Made by a program: the position numbers and the translations under genes. Shown one piece after another: positions 1-8,627 of a DNA stretch of 64,000 bases. The stretch spans positions 1,116,001-1,180,000 of the forward strand of contig CP064985.1 in NCBI GenBank assembly GCA_016699675.1, read 5' to 3'. The notes under the pieces were generated by a model that was not told where the DNA came from, ran no database searches, and saw only the letters and a program-made list of their open reading frames with translations. How positions within the stretch are numbered: position 1 is the stretch's first letter; each line of letters begins with the position of its first letter. The DNA is from Austwickia sp. GTDB taxonomy: Bacteria > Actinomycetota > Actinomycetes > Actinomycetales > Dermatophilaceae.

Positions 1-454
1 GATCGGGCGCCGAGTCAGCATCGGGGGCCGCGTCGGGGTCGGGCGCGGCCCCGTGGTGCACGATCGTCGCGTACGCCGTGGGCCGGCCCGGACTCCATTC
101 CCGGCCCCGGGTGAGGACGAGCTTGAGCACGGCCTCACCCGGGGTGTGCCAGGCCCGCAGCATCTCCTCCAGGAGCCGCAGCCATTCGGCGTGGGTGGGA
201 GCGTCGATGTCCAGGGCGGCCGCCGAGGCCGCCAGCCGGTCGAGGTGGTCGACGAGGTGATCCGCGCGGGCCTCGCCGCGGGCGTCGGTGACGACGCGCG
301 TCGAGTCGAAACAGCCGTCGCCGCGGGTCGCGCCCCAGTCGTCGGCGGTGAGGATGGGCTGGTCCGGCGCCACGAGCCCCACCCCGAGGAGGCCGACCAC
401 CGGGGGTACGGCGTGGTCGCGTGCACCGCTGGCGGGCGCGGGGGCGGCGGTCAC
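1..454 (-). CDS. Class IV aminotransferase, PabC-like (partial, C-terminus off the left edge)
   Basis: The first ~151 residues are visible and the gene runs off the window. The segment GDGCFDSTRV near residue 45 matches the RGDGVFET block of fold-type IV PLP enzymes. In that family the candidates are 4-amino-4-deoxychorismate lyase (PabC, folate synthesis), branched-chain aminotransferase and D-amino-acid aminotransferase. The PLP lysine lies beyond the edge, so the choice cannot be made here; the general look favours PabC. The GTG start at 454 overlaps the stop of the upstream hydrolase-fold gene as GTGA, indicating translational coupling. The C-terminal visible part has a run rich in Asp, Ala and Pro. 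Confidence 0.72.
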   Translation of the reverse strand, partial: MTAAPAPASGARDHAVPPVVGLLGVGLVAPDQPILTADDWGATRGDGCFDSTRVVTDARGEARADHLVDHLDRLAASAAALDIDAPTHAEWLRLLEEMLRAWHTPGEAVLKLVLTRGREWSPGRPTAYATIVHHGAAPDPDAAPDADSAPD

Positions 455-1125
455 GAGAGGTCCCAGGGCTCGAGCGCGTCCAGACTCGGCACCCCGGCGA
501 AGACGAGTTCGGCGAGGGGCGCCGCCGCCACGCGGGGCAGGTCGCCCGATACGCCCGGCAGCTCGCGGATCACGGCCTGGGGCAGCGTCGCGGCGAGCGA
601 GCGGGCGGCCACCAGCCCGGCCCGATCGCCGGCCCCCACCACCAGCGTCACGGGGGCGCGCACTGCTTCCAGCGGCATCGCCTGCGCATCCTCCGCCAAC
701 CCGTGCAACGCGGCCATCAGGCGGTCCTTGTCCACGTTGCGGGCGGCGAGCGCCCGGCGGGGCATGAGCCGCACGGCCGTGCGCTGGGCCGCCAACTGCC
801 GGCGCGTGGGGTGCAACGGGGTCGACACGGCAATCACCGCGTCGACCCGGTCCGGCACCTCCGCGGCGCACCGCAGGGCGATGGAGGCCCCCACTCCCAC
901 GCCCACGAGCGTCCCGGTCTCGGCGCCGTTCTCGTCGAGCGCCGTCAGCAGGCTCGCGGCGGCGTCGGCGGGGCGAAACGGCACCGCGGCACCGCCCGGC
1001 CTCGTCCCACGCAGCCAGGGGCAGGCGGCGCCGACGCCCGGAGGCAGCGCGATGACCACGTCCTCCCATTGCAGCGGCGTCTGGCCCAGGTCGTGGACGA
1101 AGACGAAGAACGGAGGCTTCGGCAT
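451..1125 (-). CDS. Alpha/beta-hydrolase-fold protein lacking the catalytic Ser and His
   Basis: A 224-residue protein with the alpha/beta-hydrolase layout: an oxyanion-type strand-turn near residues 8-14 (FVHDLGQ), a nucleophile-elbow position at residues 75-79, and an acid-type turn GAGDRAG near residue 165. The elbow reads GVGVG, so the usual Ser of GxSxG is Gly77. The C-terminal turn that normally carries the catalytic His reads GVSGDLPRV, without His. This suggests a non-hydrolytic fold member, perhaps a binding or scaffold protein. It is the gene before the aminotransferase and shares a GTGA overlap with it, and it starts 31 bp after the desaturase stop, so all four minus-strand genes may be one transcript. 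Confidence 0.75.
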   Translation of the reverse strand: MPKPPFFVFVHDLGQTPLQWEDVVIALPPGVGAACPWLRGTRPGGAAVPFRPADAAASLLTALDENGAETGTLVGVGVGASIALRCAAEVPDRVDAVIAVSTPLHPTRRQLAAQRTAVRLMPRRALAARNVDKDRLMAALHGLAEDAQAMPLEAVRAPVTLVVGAGDRAGLVAARSLAATLPQAVIRELPGVSGDLPRVAAAPLAELVFAGVPSLDALEPWDLS

Positions 1126-1156
1126 AGCCGTGACGCTATACCCACCGTTGCCGTGC

Positions 1157-2629
1157 TCAGGCGGCGACCACGGGGGTGCGCTTGACCACCCCGACGACCG
1201 CGGCCTTGCCCCGCTCGCCGCCGGCCCGCGCCGCCTCGCCGGTGGCCTGGGCCACCTCGCCCGCCTTGCTCGCGACCGCGGAGGCGGTGGCGCGCGCGGC
1301 CCAGCGAGCGCCCTTGGCCAGGGTGCGCACCGGCTGGCGTCGCAGGTCGGTCCAGGCGCCGTTGGGCAGGGCGTAGACGAACACCTTGTGCCACACGCTG
1401 GCGAGCTGCTCGGGCATCGGGCCCGTCTCGTAGTGCAGGCCGTATTCGTCGCACAGGGCCCGCACCCGCGGCGCGACCTCGATGTATTTGTTGCTCGGCA
1501 CGTCCGGGAACATGTGGTGCTCGATCTGGTGGCTCAGGTTCCCGCTCATGAGGTGGATGAGCTTGCCGCCCGAGATGTTGGCCGAGCCGAGGATCTGGCG
1601 GAGGTACCACTCCCCGCGGGTCTCGTCCTCGATCGATTCCTTGCTGAAGGTCGCCACCCCGGAGGGGAAGTGACCGCAGATGATGACGGCGTTGCTCCAC
1701 ATGTTGCGGGCCAGGTTCGCCACGAGGTTGGCCGTGAAGGTGGAGACGAAGTTCGGCCCGGACAGCGCGGGGTGGAGCAGGTAGTCCCGGAACACGTGCC
1801 GCCCGAACTTCTTGGCCGTGGCCTTGACGTTCGCGTGGAACTCGGCCTTCTCCTCGGGGGTGACGTCGGGGCGCGTGTTGCGGTCGAGGTCGAGGTCGTA
1901 CATCGCGATGCCCTCTTGGAAGATCACCGCGTTGAGGAAGTTCGAGATCGGCTGCAGCAGGTAGCTGGGGTGCCAGGGCTGGTCGGGGTCGACCCGGATC
2001 AGTCCGTAGCCCAGGTCGTTGTCCATGCCGATGACGTTCGTGTACGTGTGGTGCAGCTGGTTGTGGGTGTATTTCCAGCCCTTGGCCGTGGCCACGTTGT
2101 CCCACTCCCACGTCGTGGAGTGGATCTTGGGGTCGCGCATCCAGTCCCACTGACCGTGCAGCACGTTGTGGCCGATCTCCATGTTCTCCAGGATCTTGGC
2201 CACCGACAGGGCCGCCGTGCCGGCGATCCAGGCCAGCGGTGCCCCCGAGAACAGCAGCACGACGCGCGCGCCCAGTTCGAGGCGCCGCTGCACGGTGATG
2301 ATGTTCCGGATGTACGCCGCGTCGTCCGCGCCCCGCGACGCGAGCAGCTCCTCGCGCATCGCATCGAAGGTGCGACCCAGCTCGTCGATCTGCGCCGGGG
2401 TCAGGTGCCCGGCGGGGTCGACGCCCCCGGAGGGCTTGGGACGCCAGTGCCGCTCCATCGTGGCCGCGTTCACTCGGGTGCTCACGTCATGGTGACTGGC
2501 CGCGCGCGGCCCGTCGGCCGGGACGCCCTCGCCGGACACCGAGGGGACGGGGCGCAGGGCCGCCGCGGCTGGAGCCACGAGGGCCGCCGGCAGGGTCGGG
2601 GCGGTCGGTTGGGGGGCGGTGAGAGTCAT
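1157..2629 (-). CDS. Membrane fatty-acid (acyl-CoA) desaturase, DesA3-like
   Basis: Integral-membrane di-iron desaturase of about 490 residues. Three histidine boxes are visible: HNVLH at residues 154-158, HNQLHH around 189-194, and HQIEHH in the C-terminal third. Hydrophobic segments lie around residues 120-150 and after the second box. It introduces a cis double bond in acyl chains using electrons from a partner reductase. The ATG at 2629 is chosen because AAGGA lies 7 bases upstream and the N-terminal extension of the open frame is not conserved-looking. The reductase gene ends 16 bp upstream, the same order as Rv3230c-Rv3229c (DesA3) in Mycobacterium tuberculosis, so the two are very likely a functional pair. 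Confidence 0.93.
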   Translation of the reverse strand: MTLTAPQPTAPTLPAALVAPAAAALRPVPSVSGEGVPADGPRAASHHDVSTRVNAATMERHWRPKPSGGVDPAGHLTPAQIDELGRTFDAMREELLASRGADDAAYIRNIITVQRRLELGARVVLLFSGAPLAWIAGTAALSVAKILENMEIGHNVLHGQWDWMRDPKIHSTTWEWDNVATAKGWKYTHNQLHHTYTNVIGMDNDLGYGLIRVDPDQPWHPSYLLQPISNFLNAVIFQEGIAMYDLDLDRNTRPDVTPEEKAEFHANVKATAKKFGRHVFRDYLLHPALSGPNFVSTFTANLVANLARNMWSNAVIICGHFPSGVATFSKESIEDETRGEWYLRQILGSANISGGKLIHLMSGNLSHQIEHHMFPDVPSNKYIEVAPRVRALCDEYGLHYETGPMPEQLASVWHKVFVYALPNGAWTDLRRQPVRTLAKGARWAARATASAVASKAGEVAQATGEAARAGGERGKAAVVGVVKRTPVVAA

Positions 2630-2645
2630 CGAGATGTCCTTCGCG

Positions 2646-3749
2646 TCACAGGTCGACGGTGCAGGGGCCTGCGGCCGCGTTGATGCAGGTCTGAACCACG
2701 ATTTGGCCGTCCACGGGAGCGCTGGTGACATCGCCCGTGCGCAGGTCACGGACGCTGCCGGAGGTCAGGGAGGCGCAGCAGCCGAAGCAGATGCCCATCC
2801 GGCACCCGGAGGGCATGAGCACACCCATCTCCTCGCCGGCGTCGAGCAGCGGCGTCGTACCGTCCGTCTCGACGGCCACGGCGCTGCGCGAGAAGGAGAC
2901 GACACCGCCCTCCCCGACGGCGGCCCGGGCCGCCTGGTAGCGCTCGACGTGCAGCGCGTCGGGGCAGCCGGCCTGGTCCCACAGCTCGGCGGCCGCATCG
3001 AGCAGGGCGCCGGGGCCACACACCCAGGCCTGCCGCTCGCGCCAGTCGGGCACGAGGTCATCCAGGGCCGCCGAATCGGTCAGGTCGATCCGGCCCCGCT
3101 CGCGCGTGTGCCAGGGCTTGAAGGTGATCGTGCCAGCGGCGCCCAGCAGCGCGATCTCGGCGCCGAATAGCAGCGAGTCGGCATCGGGCCCGCAGTGCAC
3201 GTGCACCACGTCCGCGCCGCGGGTGGCGCTGTTGCGCAGCATTCCCAGGATCGGGGTGATGCCGCTGCCCGCCGTGAGGAAGAGGATCTTCGCGGGCAGC
3301 TGGGCCGTCAGGACGAACTCGCCGGCCGCCTGCTCGAGCTGGATCAGGTCGCCGGGGGCGATGTCGTCGATGAGGTAGGCGGAGATCCGGCCACCGCGCT
3401 TCACCGAGATCGAGATCAGCCCGTCGCGGGCGTCGGCGCGATGGGTCAGGGAGTAGGACCGCCAGTGCCGGACGCCATTCACGTCCACGCCCACGCGCAC
3501 GTACTGGCCGGGGACGTGCCCCTGCCAGCCGCGTCCCGGCCGGATGATCAACGTCGCCATGTCGGGGGTCTCCAGGCGGCGGGCGACGATCCGGCCGCGG
3601 AGCTGGCTGCCCAGCCGCAGCGGATCGATGAGGTCGAGATAGTCCGTCGGCAACAGCGGCGTGGTCGCCCAGGAGGCGACCTTCAGCGCCGCGTCCCGAA
3701 GCCGCAGGCCTCGACGCGGCCGCGCCGGGGCAGGGGGTGACGATGTCAT
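2646..3749 (-). CDS. Ferredoxin reductase with C-terminal 2Fe-2S domain, desaturase electron donor
   Basis: A 367-residue flavoprotein. After a ~60-residue N-terminal region come an FAD-binding beta-barrel with RSYSL (flavin site), an NAD(P)-binding domain with GSGITP and VCGPG, and a plant-type ferredoxin domain. The iron-sulfur ligands are CRMGICFGC and a later QTC. It passes electrons from NAD(P)H through FAD and 2Fe-2S to the desaturase encoded just downstream (Rv3230c-like). The start is taken as ATG at 3749; a GTG three codons earlier (3758) is equally possible because neither has a clear ribosome-binding site. The frame stays open far upstream, but that part is antisense to the PucR gene and not credible. 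Confidence 0.92.
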   Translation of the reverse strand: MTSSPPAPARPRRGLRLRDAALKVASWATTPLLPTDYLDLIDPLRLGSQLRGRIVARRLETPDMATLIIRPGRGWQGHVPGQYVRVGVDVNGVRHWRSYSLTHRADARDGLISISVKRGGRISAYLIDDIAPGDLIQLEQAAGEFVLTAQLPAKILFLTAGSGITPILGMLRNSATRGADVVHVHCGPDADSLLFGAEIALLGAAGTITFKPWHTRERGRIDLTDSAALDDLVPDWRERQAWVCGPGALLDAAAELWDQAGCPDALHVERYQAARAAVGEGGVVSFSRSAVAVETDGTTPLLDAGEEMGVLMPSGCRMGICFGCCASLTSGSVRDLRTGDVTSAPVDGQIVVQTCINAAAGPCTVDL

Positions 3750-3795
3750 GGTGGCCACAAGACCAGTATTCGCTTCCGCGGGGATAAATCCCTGA

Positions 3796-3836
3796 CCGAA
3801 TCGCGTGAATCGGACGGGAACTTCTATCCTGCGGGA
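3796..3836. promoter_or_regulatory. Divergent promoter region with an imperfect palindrome (reductase / PucR)
   Basis: The 87 bp between the divergent reductase and PucR genes contain CCGAATCGCGTGAATCGG at 3796-3813, which matches its own reverse complement at 14 of 18 positions. TATCCT at 3825-3830 ends 6 bases before the GTG of the PucR gene, the spacing expected of a -10 box serving a leaderless transcript. A PucR dimer acting on this palindrome would sit between the two genes. That is inference from position and symmetry only. Confidence 0.4.
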
Positions 3837-5072
3837 GTGAAGATCGACCCGGACGACCGCGACCGTCCCGAGCCGTCGACGTGGCGGCTGGACGAGGCGA
3901 CCTATGAGCGGATGAGGTCCGTTCTGTCCGATGTCGCCGACGAGGCCGTGGCGACCATCATCGAGCAGGTCCCGAGCTATCGCGGGCCGTTCACCGGCCA
4001 ACGGGGCCAGCGGATCCGAGAGGCCGTCCAGCTGGCGCTCGACGTCTTCCTCAACATCGGGCTGCGCGAGACTCGCGAGGAGGTCGTGACGGCGGCGATG
4101 GCACGGGCCACGGCGGAGGCGTACGACCTCGGCCGGGGCGAGGCCCGCTCGGGGCGGTCGATGGAGGCGCTGCACTCGGCGTACCGGCTCGGCGCCCGCG
4201 TCGCCTGGCGCGGGCTCTCCCGCGAGGCGGTGGCCAGCGGCATGCCGGCGGCGGCGGTCCGGCAGTTCGCGGACCACGTGTTCGCGTTCATCGATGAGCT
4301 GTCCGGCGCGAGCGTGTCCGGGCACGCCGACGAGCTGGCCACGAGCGGGCGGGCGCACGAGCGGCTTCAGGAGCGCATCGTCCGCGCCGTCGCGGGCGGG
4401 GCCGACCGCGAGGAGCTGCTTCGCCGCGCCGACCGGGCGGGTTGGGAGCCGCCGGCGACGCTGACGGCGGTGCTGCTGCCGGCCCGGCGGGCGGCGGGCG
4501 TCGTCACCGGGCTGCATCCGCACACGCTGCAGGCCACCGGCGACGTTCCCGGGCTCGACGACGACCTCACCCTGCTCCTGGTCCCGGACGTGACGCCGGC
4601 CACCCGCGCCGCGCTGCACCGCCGACTGCAGGACCGGGGGGCCGTGATCGGACCGACCCGCCCCTGGCCGCAGGCCCATGCCTCCGTGGCGCGGGCCCTC
4701 CGCGGGCTGCGCCTCGTGCAGGACACCGACACCGTCGACACCGACGAACGGCTCGTGGACCTGGTGCTGCTGGCCGACGACGAGGCGTACGGCGACCTCC
4801 GCGCCCGGGTCCTCGCCCCGCTGGACGGCCTGCGGCCCGCAGCCCGGGCCCGGCTGGCGGAGACCCTGCGCTCCTGGCTGCTCCACCACGGCAAGCGCGA
4901 ACAGGTTGCGGAGGAGCTGTTCGTGCACGCCCAGACGGTGCGTTATCGCATGGGCCAGCTGCGGGAGCTGTTCGGGGACGCGCTGGACGACCCGAACGCG
5001 GTGCTCGAGCTGACGATCGCACTGGCCGCGGAGCCGAGCACGGGGCCGGGCGCGGGGCAGGAGTCGGCATGA
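3837..5072 (+). CDS. PucR/CdaR-family transcriptional regulator
   Basis: A 411-residue regulator. The N-terminal half is helical, a middle region (residues ~180-300) resembles the GGDEF-like domain of CdaR/PucR regulators, and the C-terminus (~340-400) carries the PucR helix-turn-helix with EQVAEELFVHAQTVRYRMG. It starts with GTG. It is transcribed divergently from the reductase-desaturase pair, so control of membrane-lipid desaturation is the natural hypothesis. Its last codon overlaps the ATG of the pentapeptide-repeat gene (ATGA), so the two are co-translated. Function is inferred from family and context; no effector can be read. Confidence 0.85.
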   Translation: MKIDPDDRDRPEPSTWRLDEATYERMRSVLSDVADEAVATIIEQVPSYRGPFTGQRGQRIREAVQLALDVFLNIGLRETREEVVTAAMARATAEAYDLGRGEARSGRSMEALHSAYRLGARVAWRGLSREAVASGMPAAAVRQFADHVFAFIDELSGASVSGHADELATSGRAHERLQERIVRAVAGGADREELLRRADRAGWEPPATLTAVLLPARRAAGVVTGLHPHTLQATGDVPGLDDDLTLLLVPDVTPATRAALHRRLQDRGAVIGPTRPWPQAHASVARALRGLRLVQDTDTVDTDERLVDLVLLADDEAYGDLRARVLAPLDGLRPAARARLAETLRSWLLHHGKREQVAEELFVHAQTVRYRMGQLRELFGDALDDPNAVLELTIALAAEPSTGPGAGQESA

Positions 5073-5860
5073 GACCGGCCAGCGGGGGTGCCGTCGGGGG
5101 TGCCCCCGGGGACGGCGCGGCTCGCGCAGGTCGCGCAGGGGGTGTGGGTGGGGGTCGCGCGGGTCGGGGTCGCCGCGCTTCGCGGTCGGTCCCGCCGGCC
5201 GGGCCGGTGCAGCTCCCCGAGCCGACGGAGGGCCCGCGTACGCCGTACGACGGCAGGCTCGCCGCCGGCGAGACGTACGACGCCGTCGAGCTCCGCGGGA
5301 TCGATCAGCCGGGGGCGGTCGCCCCGGACGCGGTCCTGCTGGAGTGCCTGGTGTCCGGCGGCCACTGGGACGACGCGGTGCTGACCGGGGCACGGCTGGC
5401 CGACTGCCTCTTCCAGAACGTCGCCGCGACGGCCCTCATGGTCGCGCATGCGCAGTTCCGCGACGTCCTGCTGCGGTCGTGCCGGTGGGGGGTGCTCGAT
5501 GCGCGATCCGCCTCGTGGACCCGGGTGGGCGTGGTGGACGGGCGCTGGGACTACGTGAACCTGCGCGGTGCCGAGCTGGAGGAGGTGCGGTTCGAGGGGG
5601 TGCACCTCGGGGACCTGGACCTGGGGGGTGCGACGGTACGGCGTCTGACGCTGGTCGACGTGACCGTGGAGCGGCTGGATCTCCACGAGGCGCGCCTGTC
5701 CGACGTCGATCTCACCGGCGCGACCCTCAGGAGGCTCGACGGGCTGACTGGCCTGGCCGGAGCGACGATCTCGCCGGAGCAGTGCCTCGACCTGGCGGGG
5801 AGCTTCGCCGCGCAGCTCGGCGTACGGGTGCTGGGGTCGGCGCAGGAGGCGGAGGGTTAG
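5069..5860 (+). CDS. Pentapeptide-repeat protein
   Basis: A 263-residue protein. The first ~60 residues are Gly/Ala/Arg-rich and probably disordered. From about residue 65 to 215 there are A(D/N)LXX-type pentapeptide repeats (for example LRGAELEEVRFEGVHLGDLD), predicted to form a right-handed quadrilateral beta-helix. The C-terminal ~35 residues contain a short helical cap. Pentapeptide proteins act as gyrase-protecting DNA mimics or as scaffolds; nothing here shows which. The ATG overlaps the PucR stop, indicating one operon. Its TAG stop overlaps the TAA stop of the convergent minus-strand gene. Confidence 0.85.
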   Translation: MRPASGGAVGGAPGDGAARAGRAGGVGGGRAGRGRRASRSVPPAGPVQLPEPTEGPRTPYDGRLAAGETYDAVELRGIDQPGAVAPDAVLLECLVSGGHWDDAVLTGARLADCLFQNVAATALMVAHAQFRDVLLRSCRWGVLDARSASWTRVGVVDGRWDYVNLRGAELEEVRFEGVHLGDLDLGGATVRRLTLVDVTVERLDLHEARLSDVDLTGATLRRLDGLTGLAGATISPEQCLDLAGSFAAQLGVRVLGSAQEAEG

Positions 5861-6456
5861 GCGCGGGGGGCCGGGGACTTCGTGGGGCTGCCCGGGTGGC
5901 CCATGCGGCCCATCGCGCCGGGGCCGCGGCCGAGCACGCCGGCGTCGTACGCCTTCAGCACGGCCGCTCGCTCCGCCGCGGTGAGCCGGCCCGCGGCGAC
6001 CGCCGCGTCGAGACGGCGAGTGAGCGCGTCCCGCGATCCCGCCTGGTGGGCGGCCAGGAAGGCCTGGAAGGCCTCGCGGACCTGGGTTTCGCTCTTGCCG
6101 AGCTTGGCGGCGACGGCCTTGATCATCGCGGCCTGGGCGGCCGCCGCTCCGGCGGGCTTCGGGCGCTGGGCCCGCACCTCGGCACGGGCGCTGTCCAGGG
6201 CCGACCGCATGGTGGCCTCGTCGACGCCCAACGCCGTGGCGAGCTGGGTCAGCGATCCGTCCTGGTGGTGGCCATGGGCGGGAGCATTGCCGGGCTGGCG
6301 GGGAGCCGGGGCGTCGCTGGTCGGGGTCATGGTCGCGGCGACGGGGGCGGCGGGCAACGTCGAGGTCCCGTTCGAGACGGCGGCACCGGTCACGCCGATC
6401 GCGGCCGCCACGAGTACGCCACCGATTCCGGCGGCCAACCGCGCTGTCCTCGACAC
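5857..6456 (-). CDS. Exported or membrane-anchored helical protein of unknown function
   Basis: A 199-residue protein. GTG at 6456 is chosen because GGAGG lies 5 bases upstream. The N-terminus has Arg residues and a hydrophobic stretch (LAAGIGGVLVAAAIGVTGAA), a signal peptide or single anchor. Then follow a Pro/Ala/His-rich linker and helical segments with the pattern LATALGVDEATMRSALD and LGKSETQVREAFQAFL. This pattern recurs in secreted actinobacterial proteins of unknown role. The C-terminal tail is Gly/Met/Pro-rich. It stands alone, between the convergent pentapeptide gene and the chemoreceptor gene. No function is assigned. Confidence 0.75.
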   Translation of the reverse strand: MSRTARLAAGIGGVLVAAAIGVTGAAVSNGTSTLPAAPVAATMTPTSDAPAPRQPGNAPAHGHHQDGSLTQLATALGVDEATMRSALDSARAEVRAQRPKPAGAAAAQAAMIKAVAAKLGKSETQVREAFQAFLAAHQAGSRDALTRRLDAAVAAGRLTAAERAAVLKAYDAGVLGRGPGAMGRMGHPGSPTKSPAPRA

Positions 6457-6657
6457 GTGCACCTCCTGATCCGTCGCCTGTGCGATAACAGGTCGCTCGT
6501 TCAAGAGTGCCTGGGATCGCGCCATTTGGCTAGGAGGTGTCGTGCCGCCGCAGCGAGGCGCGGGCGGCCCGGTCGTCGACAGGGCCGCCCGCGTTGCCGA
6601 CCGGACGCCGCGCGGGATGTTCGGCGGCCGGTCGGCGCTGGTGTGGACTGCGCAGAG

Positions 6658-6689
6658 GTGTCTGCTCAGATCGGTGTCTGCTCAGATCG
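6658..6689. repeat. Tandem 16-bp direct repeat over the end of the chemoreceptor gene
   Basis: GTGTCTGCTCAGATCG occurs twice back to back (6658-6673 and 6674-6689). The second copy contains the chemoreceptor stop codon, so the duplication sits exactly on the 3' end of that gene and looks like a recent slippage event. Confidence 0.85.
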
Positions 6690-8313
6690 TGAACGCGCTG
6701 ACCCGCGCCTTCAGCTCTCCGCTCATGGTCGCGAGCTCGTCGAGCGCGCCGCCCATGGCCTGCACCGTTTCTCGCGAGCTCCGCGCGCCGCCAGCGATCG
6801 CGTCGATGCTCGTGGCGATCTGGGAGCTGCTCGTCGCCGCCTCGTTGACGTTGCGGCCCATCTCGTTCGTCGTGGCGGTCTGCTCCTCCACCGCCGAGGC
6901 GATCGTGGACTGGGTGTCGTTGATCCGGGCGATGATGCCACTGATCTCCGCAATCGCCGCCACCGCGGCCTCGGTGTCGACCTGAATCTGCTCCACCCGG
7001 TGGCTGATGTCCTCGGTCGCCTTGGCCGTCTCCTGGGCCAGGTCCTTAACCTCATTGGCCACCACCGCGAAGCCCTTACCCGCCTCACCGGCCCGAGCCG
7101 CCTCGATCGTCGCGTTCAGCGCCAACAGGTTCGTCTGCTCGGCGATGCTCGTGATCGACTTGATCACATCGCCGATCTGCGCGCTGGACTCGCCCAGCTT
7201 GGCCACCGTCGCATTGGTCTGATCGGCCACCTGCACCGCAGAGGCGGCGACACCCGCCGCGTCGTTAGCGTTCTTCGCGATCTCCCGAATCGACGCCGTC
7301 ATCTCCTCGGTACCCGCCGCCACCGTCTGCACATTGCTCGAGACGTTTCCGGCGGCCGCCGACACCTGGCCGGCGGCGTCGGCCGCACCCTCCGCCTGCT
7401 GGACGACGGTGCGGGCTGAGCCCTGCAGGCCGCCGACGGCCTCGGCGACCCGATCCGCGGTCACCGTCACCTGCGTCATCAGGCCACCGATCTGGGTCAG
7501 CGAGGCGTCCAGCGCGCGGGCGGCTTCCCCGGTCTCGTCGGCGCTGGTGACACCGGTGCGCTGGGACAGGTCGCCGCCGGCGGCGGCCCGGGCGACCGTC
7601 TGGATGCGGTTGAGGCCGGACACGATCGATCGGCCGACGCGCAGGCCCACGGCGAGCGCCGCAACGATCCCGAGGAGCCCGACGACCACGATGGCCAGCA
7701 TGACCCGCCGCGCGGTGTCCTGACCCTCGGCCTGCGCCCGAGCGGCGGTCTCGACCTTCATCGCGATGATCTTGTCGAGGTTGCCCGCGAGCTTGGTCGA
7801 CAACGGGCCGAGGGTCTGCGCCCGCAGGACGTTGGCCTCGTTGGCCTTGCCCGCCGCGAAGAGCGCGTTGACGTCGTCCATCGCCTTCTTGTAGTCCGAT
7901 AGCTCCGTGGCGACCTCGCCGGCCGTCGTCCGCTCGGCCGCGGAGAGGTCCGGCCGCTCAGCGAAGGCCTTGGCGTCCTGGGCCGTCTGGGTCAGGACCG
8001 CGTCGCGCTGGTCTCCCGTCGTCTTCTTGGCCGCGGGGTCGGTCTGCAGCTGGGTGCTGGACGCCAGGAAGCGCACCGTGACGAAGCCCGACTTGAGGGC
8101 GGACGCCTTGGTGATGCCGTCGACGTCGCGTTCCGAGGTGGCGGTGTTGAGGTCGGCGACGGTGCGAATCGAGTACACCCCGACGGCACCCACGGCGAGC
8201 GTCGTCAGGGCCACCAGCGCGATGACGCTCAGGATCTTCGCCACCGTCCCCAAGGCGTGACCCCGTCCCGACGTACCTCTGGAATGCTCTTCGACGGGCT
8301 TCGGGTGCGCCAT
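6682..8313 (-). CDS. Methyl-accepting chemotaxis protein
   Basis: A 543-residue chemoreceptor. TM1 lies at about residues 26-49, a helical extracytoplasmic four-helix-type sensor domain runs to ~200, TM2 lies at about 203-228, followed by a HAMP linker and the cytoplasmic signalling domain. The hairpin tip includes NLLALNATIEAARAGE, followed by GKGFAVVANEVKDLA. It would signal to CheA/CheW; no other chemotaxis gene is in the window. The ATG at 8313 is preceded by GAGGAG. The strongly acidic/Ala-rich hinge and the periplasmic domain do not reveal a ligand. Confidence 0.93.
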   Translation of the reverse strand: MAHPKPVEEHSRGTSGRGHALGTVAKILSVIALVALTTLAVGAVGVYSIRTVADLNTATSERDVDGITKASALKSGFVTVRFLASSTQLQTDPAAKKTTGDQRDAVLTQTAQDAKAFAERPDLSAAERTTAGEVATELSDYKKAMDDVNALFAAGKANEANVLRAQTLGPLSTKLAGNLDKIIAMKVETAARAQAEGQDTARRVMLAIVVVGLLGIVAALAVGLRVGRSIVSGLNRIQTVARAAAGGDLSQRTGVTSADETGEAARALDASLTQIGGLMTQVTVTADRVAEAVGGLQGSARTVVQQAEGAADAAGQVSAAAGNVSSNVQTVAAGTEEMTASIREIAKNANDAAGVAASAVQVADQTNATVAKLGESSAQIGDVIKSITSIAEQTNLLALNATIEAARAGEAGKGFAVVANEVKDLAQETAKATEDISHRVEQIQVDTEAAVAAIAEISGIIARINDTQSTIASAVEEQTATTNEMGRNVNEAATSSSQIATSIDAIAGGARSSRETVQAMGGALDELATMSGELKARVSAFTI

Positions 8314-8456
8314 GGGGCTCTCCTCGTGACTGGACGTGAAGGCGTACTCTCATCGGCCGAAACTGCGCCACGGCAAGGGTTTCGGCGCCAATCCGCGGCG
8401 ATGAACCAACATTCACCACGCGCGACCCCACCCCAGCCAGCCCACCCCACCTGTGG

Positions 8457-8591
8457 CAACCGTGGTGACGGATTTCGGGCGCCCAGGGCCCCGCGTGGTG
8501 ATCCCCCTTGCAACCGTGGTGACGGGTTTCGGGCGCCCGGGGCCCCGCGTGGTGATCCCCCCTGCAACCGTGGTGACGAGTTTCGGGCGCC
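8457..8591. repeat. 54-bp tandem direct repeats, two and a half units
   Basis: Units begin with CAACCGTGGTGACG at 8457, 8511 and 8565, an exact 54-bp period; the last unit is cut after 27 bp. Within each unit CGTGGTGA recurs 33 bp later (8461/8494, 8515/8548). The units differ at only a few positions. They fill the 314-bp gap 8314-8627 between the divergent chemoreceptor and sirtuin genes, together with an AT-richer stretch upstream of the chemoreceptor. No gene is visible in this gap. Confidence 0.9.
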
Positions 8592-8627
8592 GATCCGCGG
8601 GAACTCGGGGCGGGCCATACTGGGCGG

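Noticed and set aside
53..2683. Very long plus-strand open frame (876 codons)
   Set aside because: It is antisense to the aminotransferase, hydrolase-fold and desaturase genes; its product is Arg/Gly/Pro-rich without family features. High GC keeps such frames open.
3750..5393. N-terminal extension of the ferredoxin reductase frame
   Set aside because: It runs antisense through the PucR gene and has no ribosome-binding site; family length is reached with the start at 3749.
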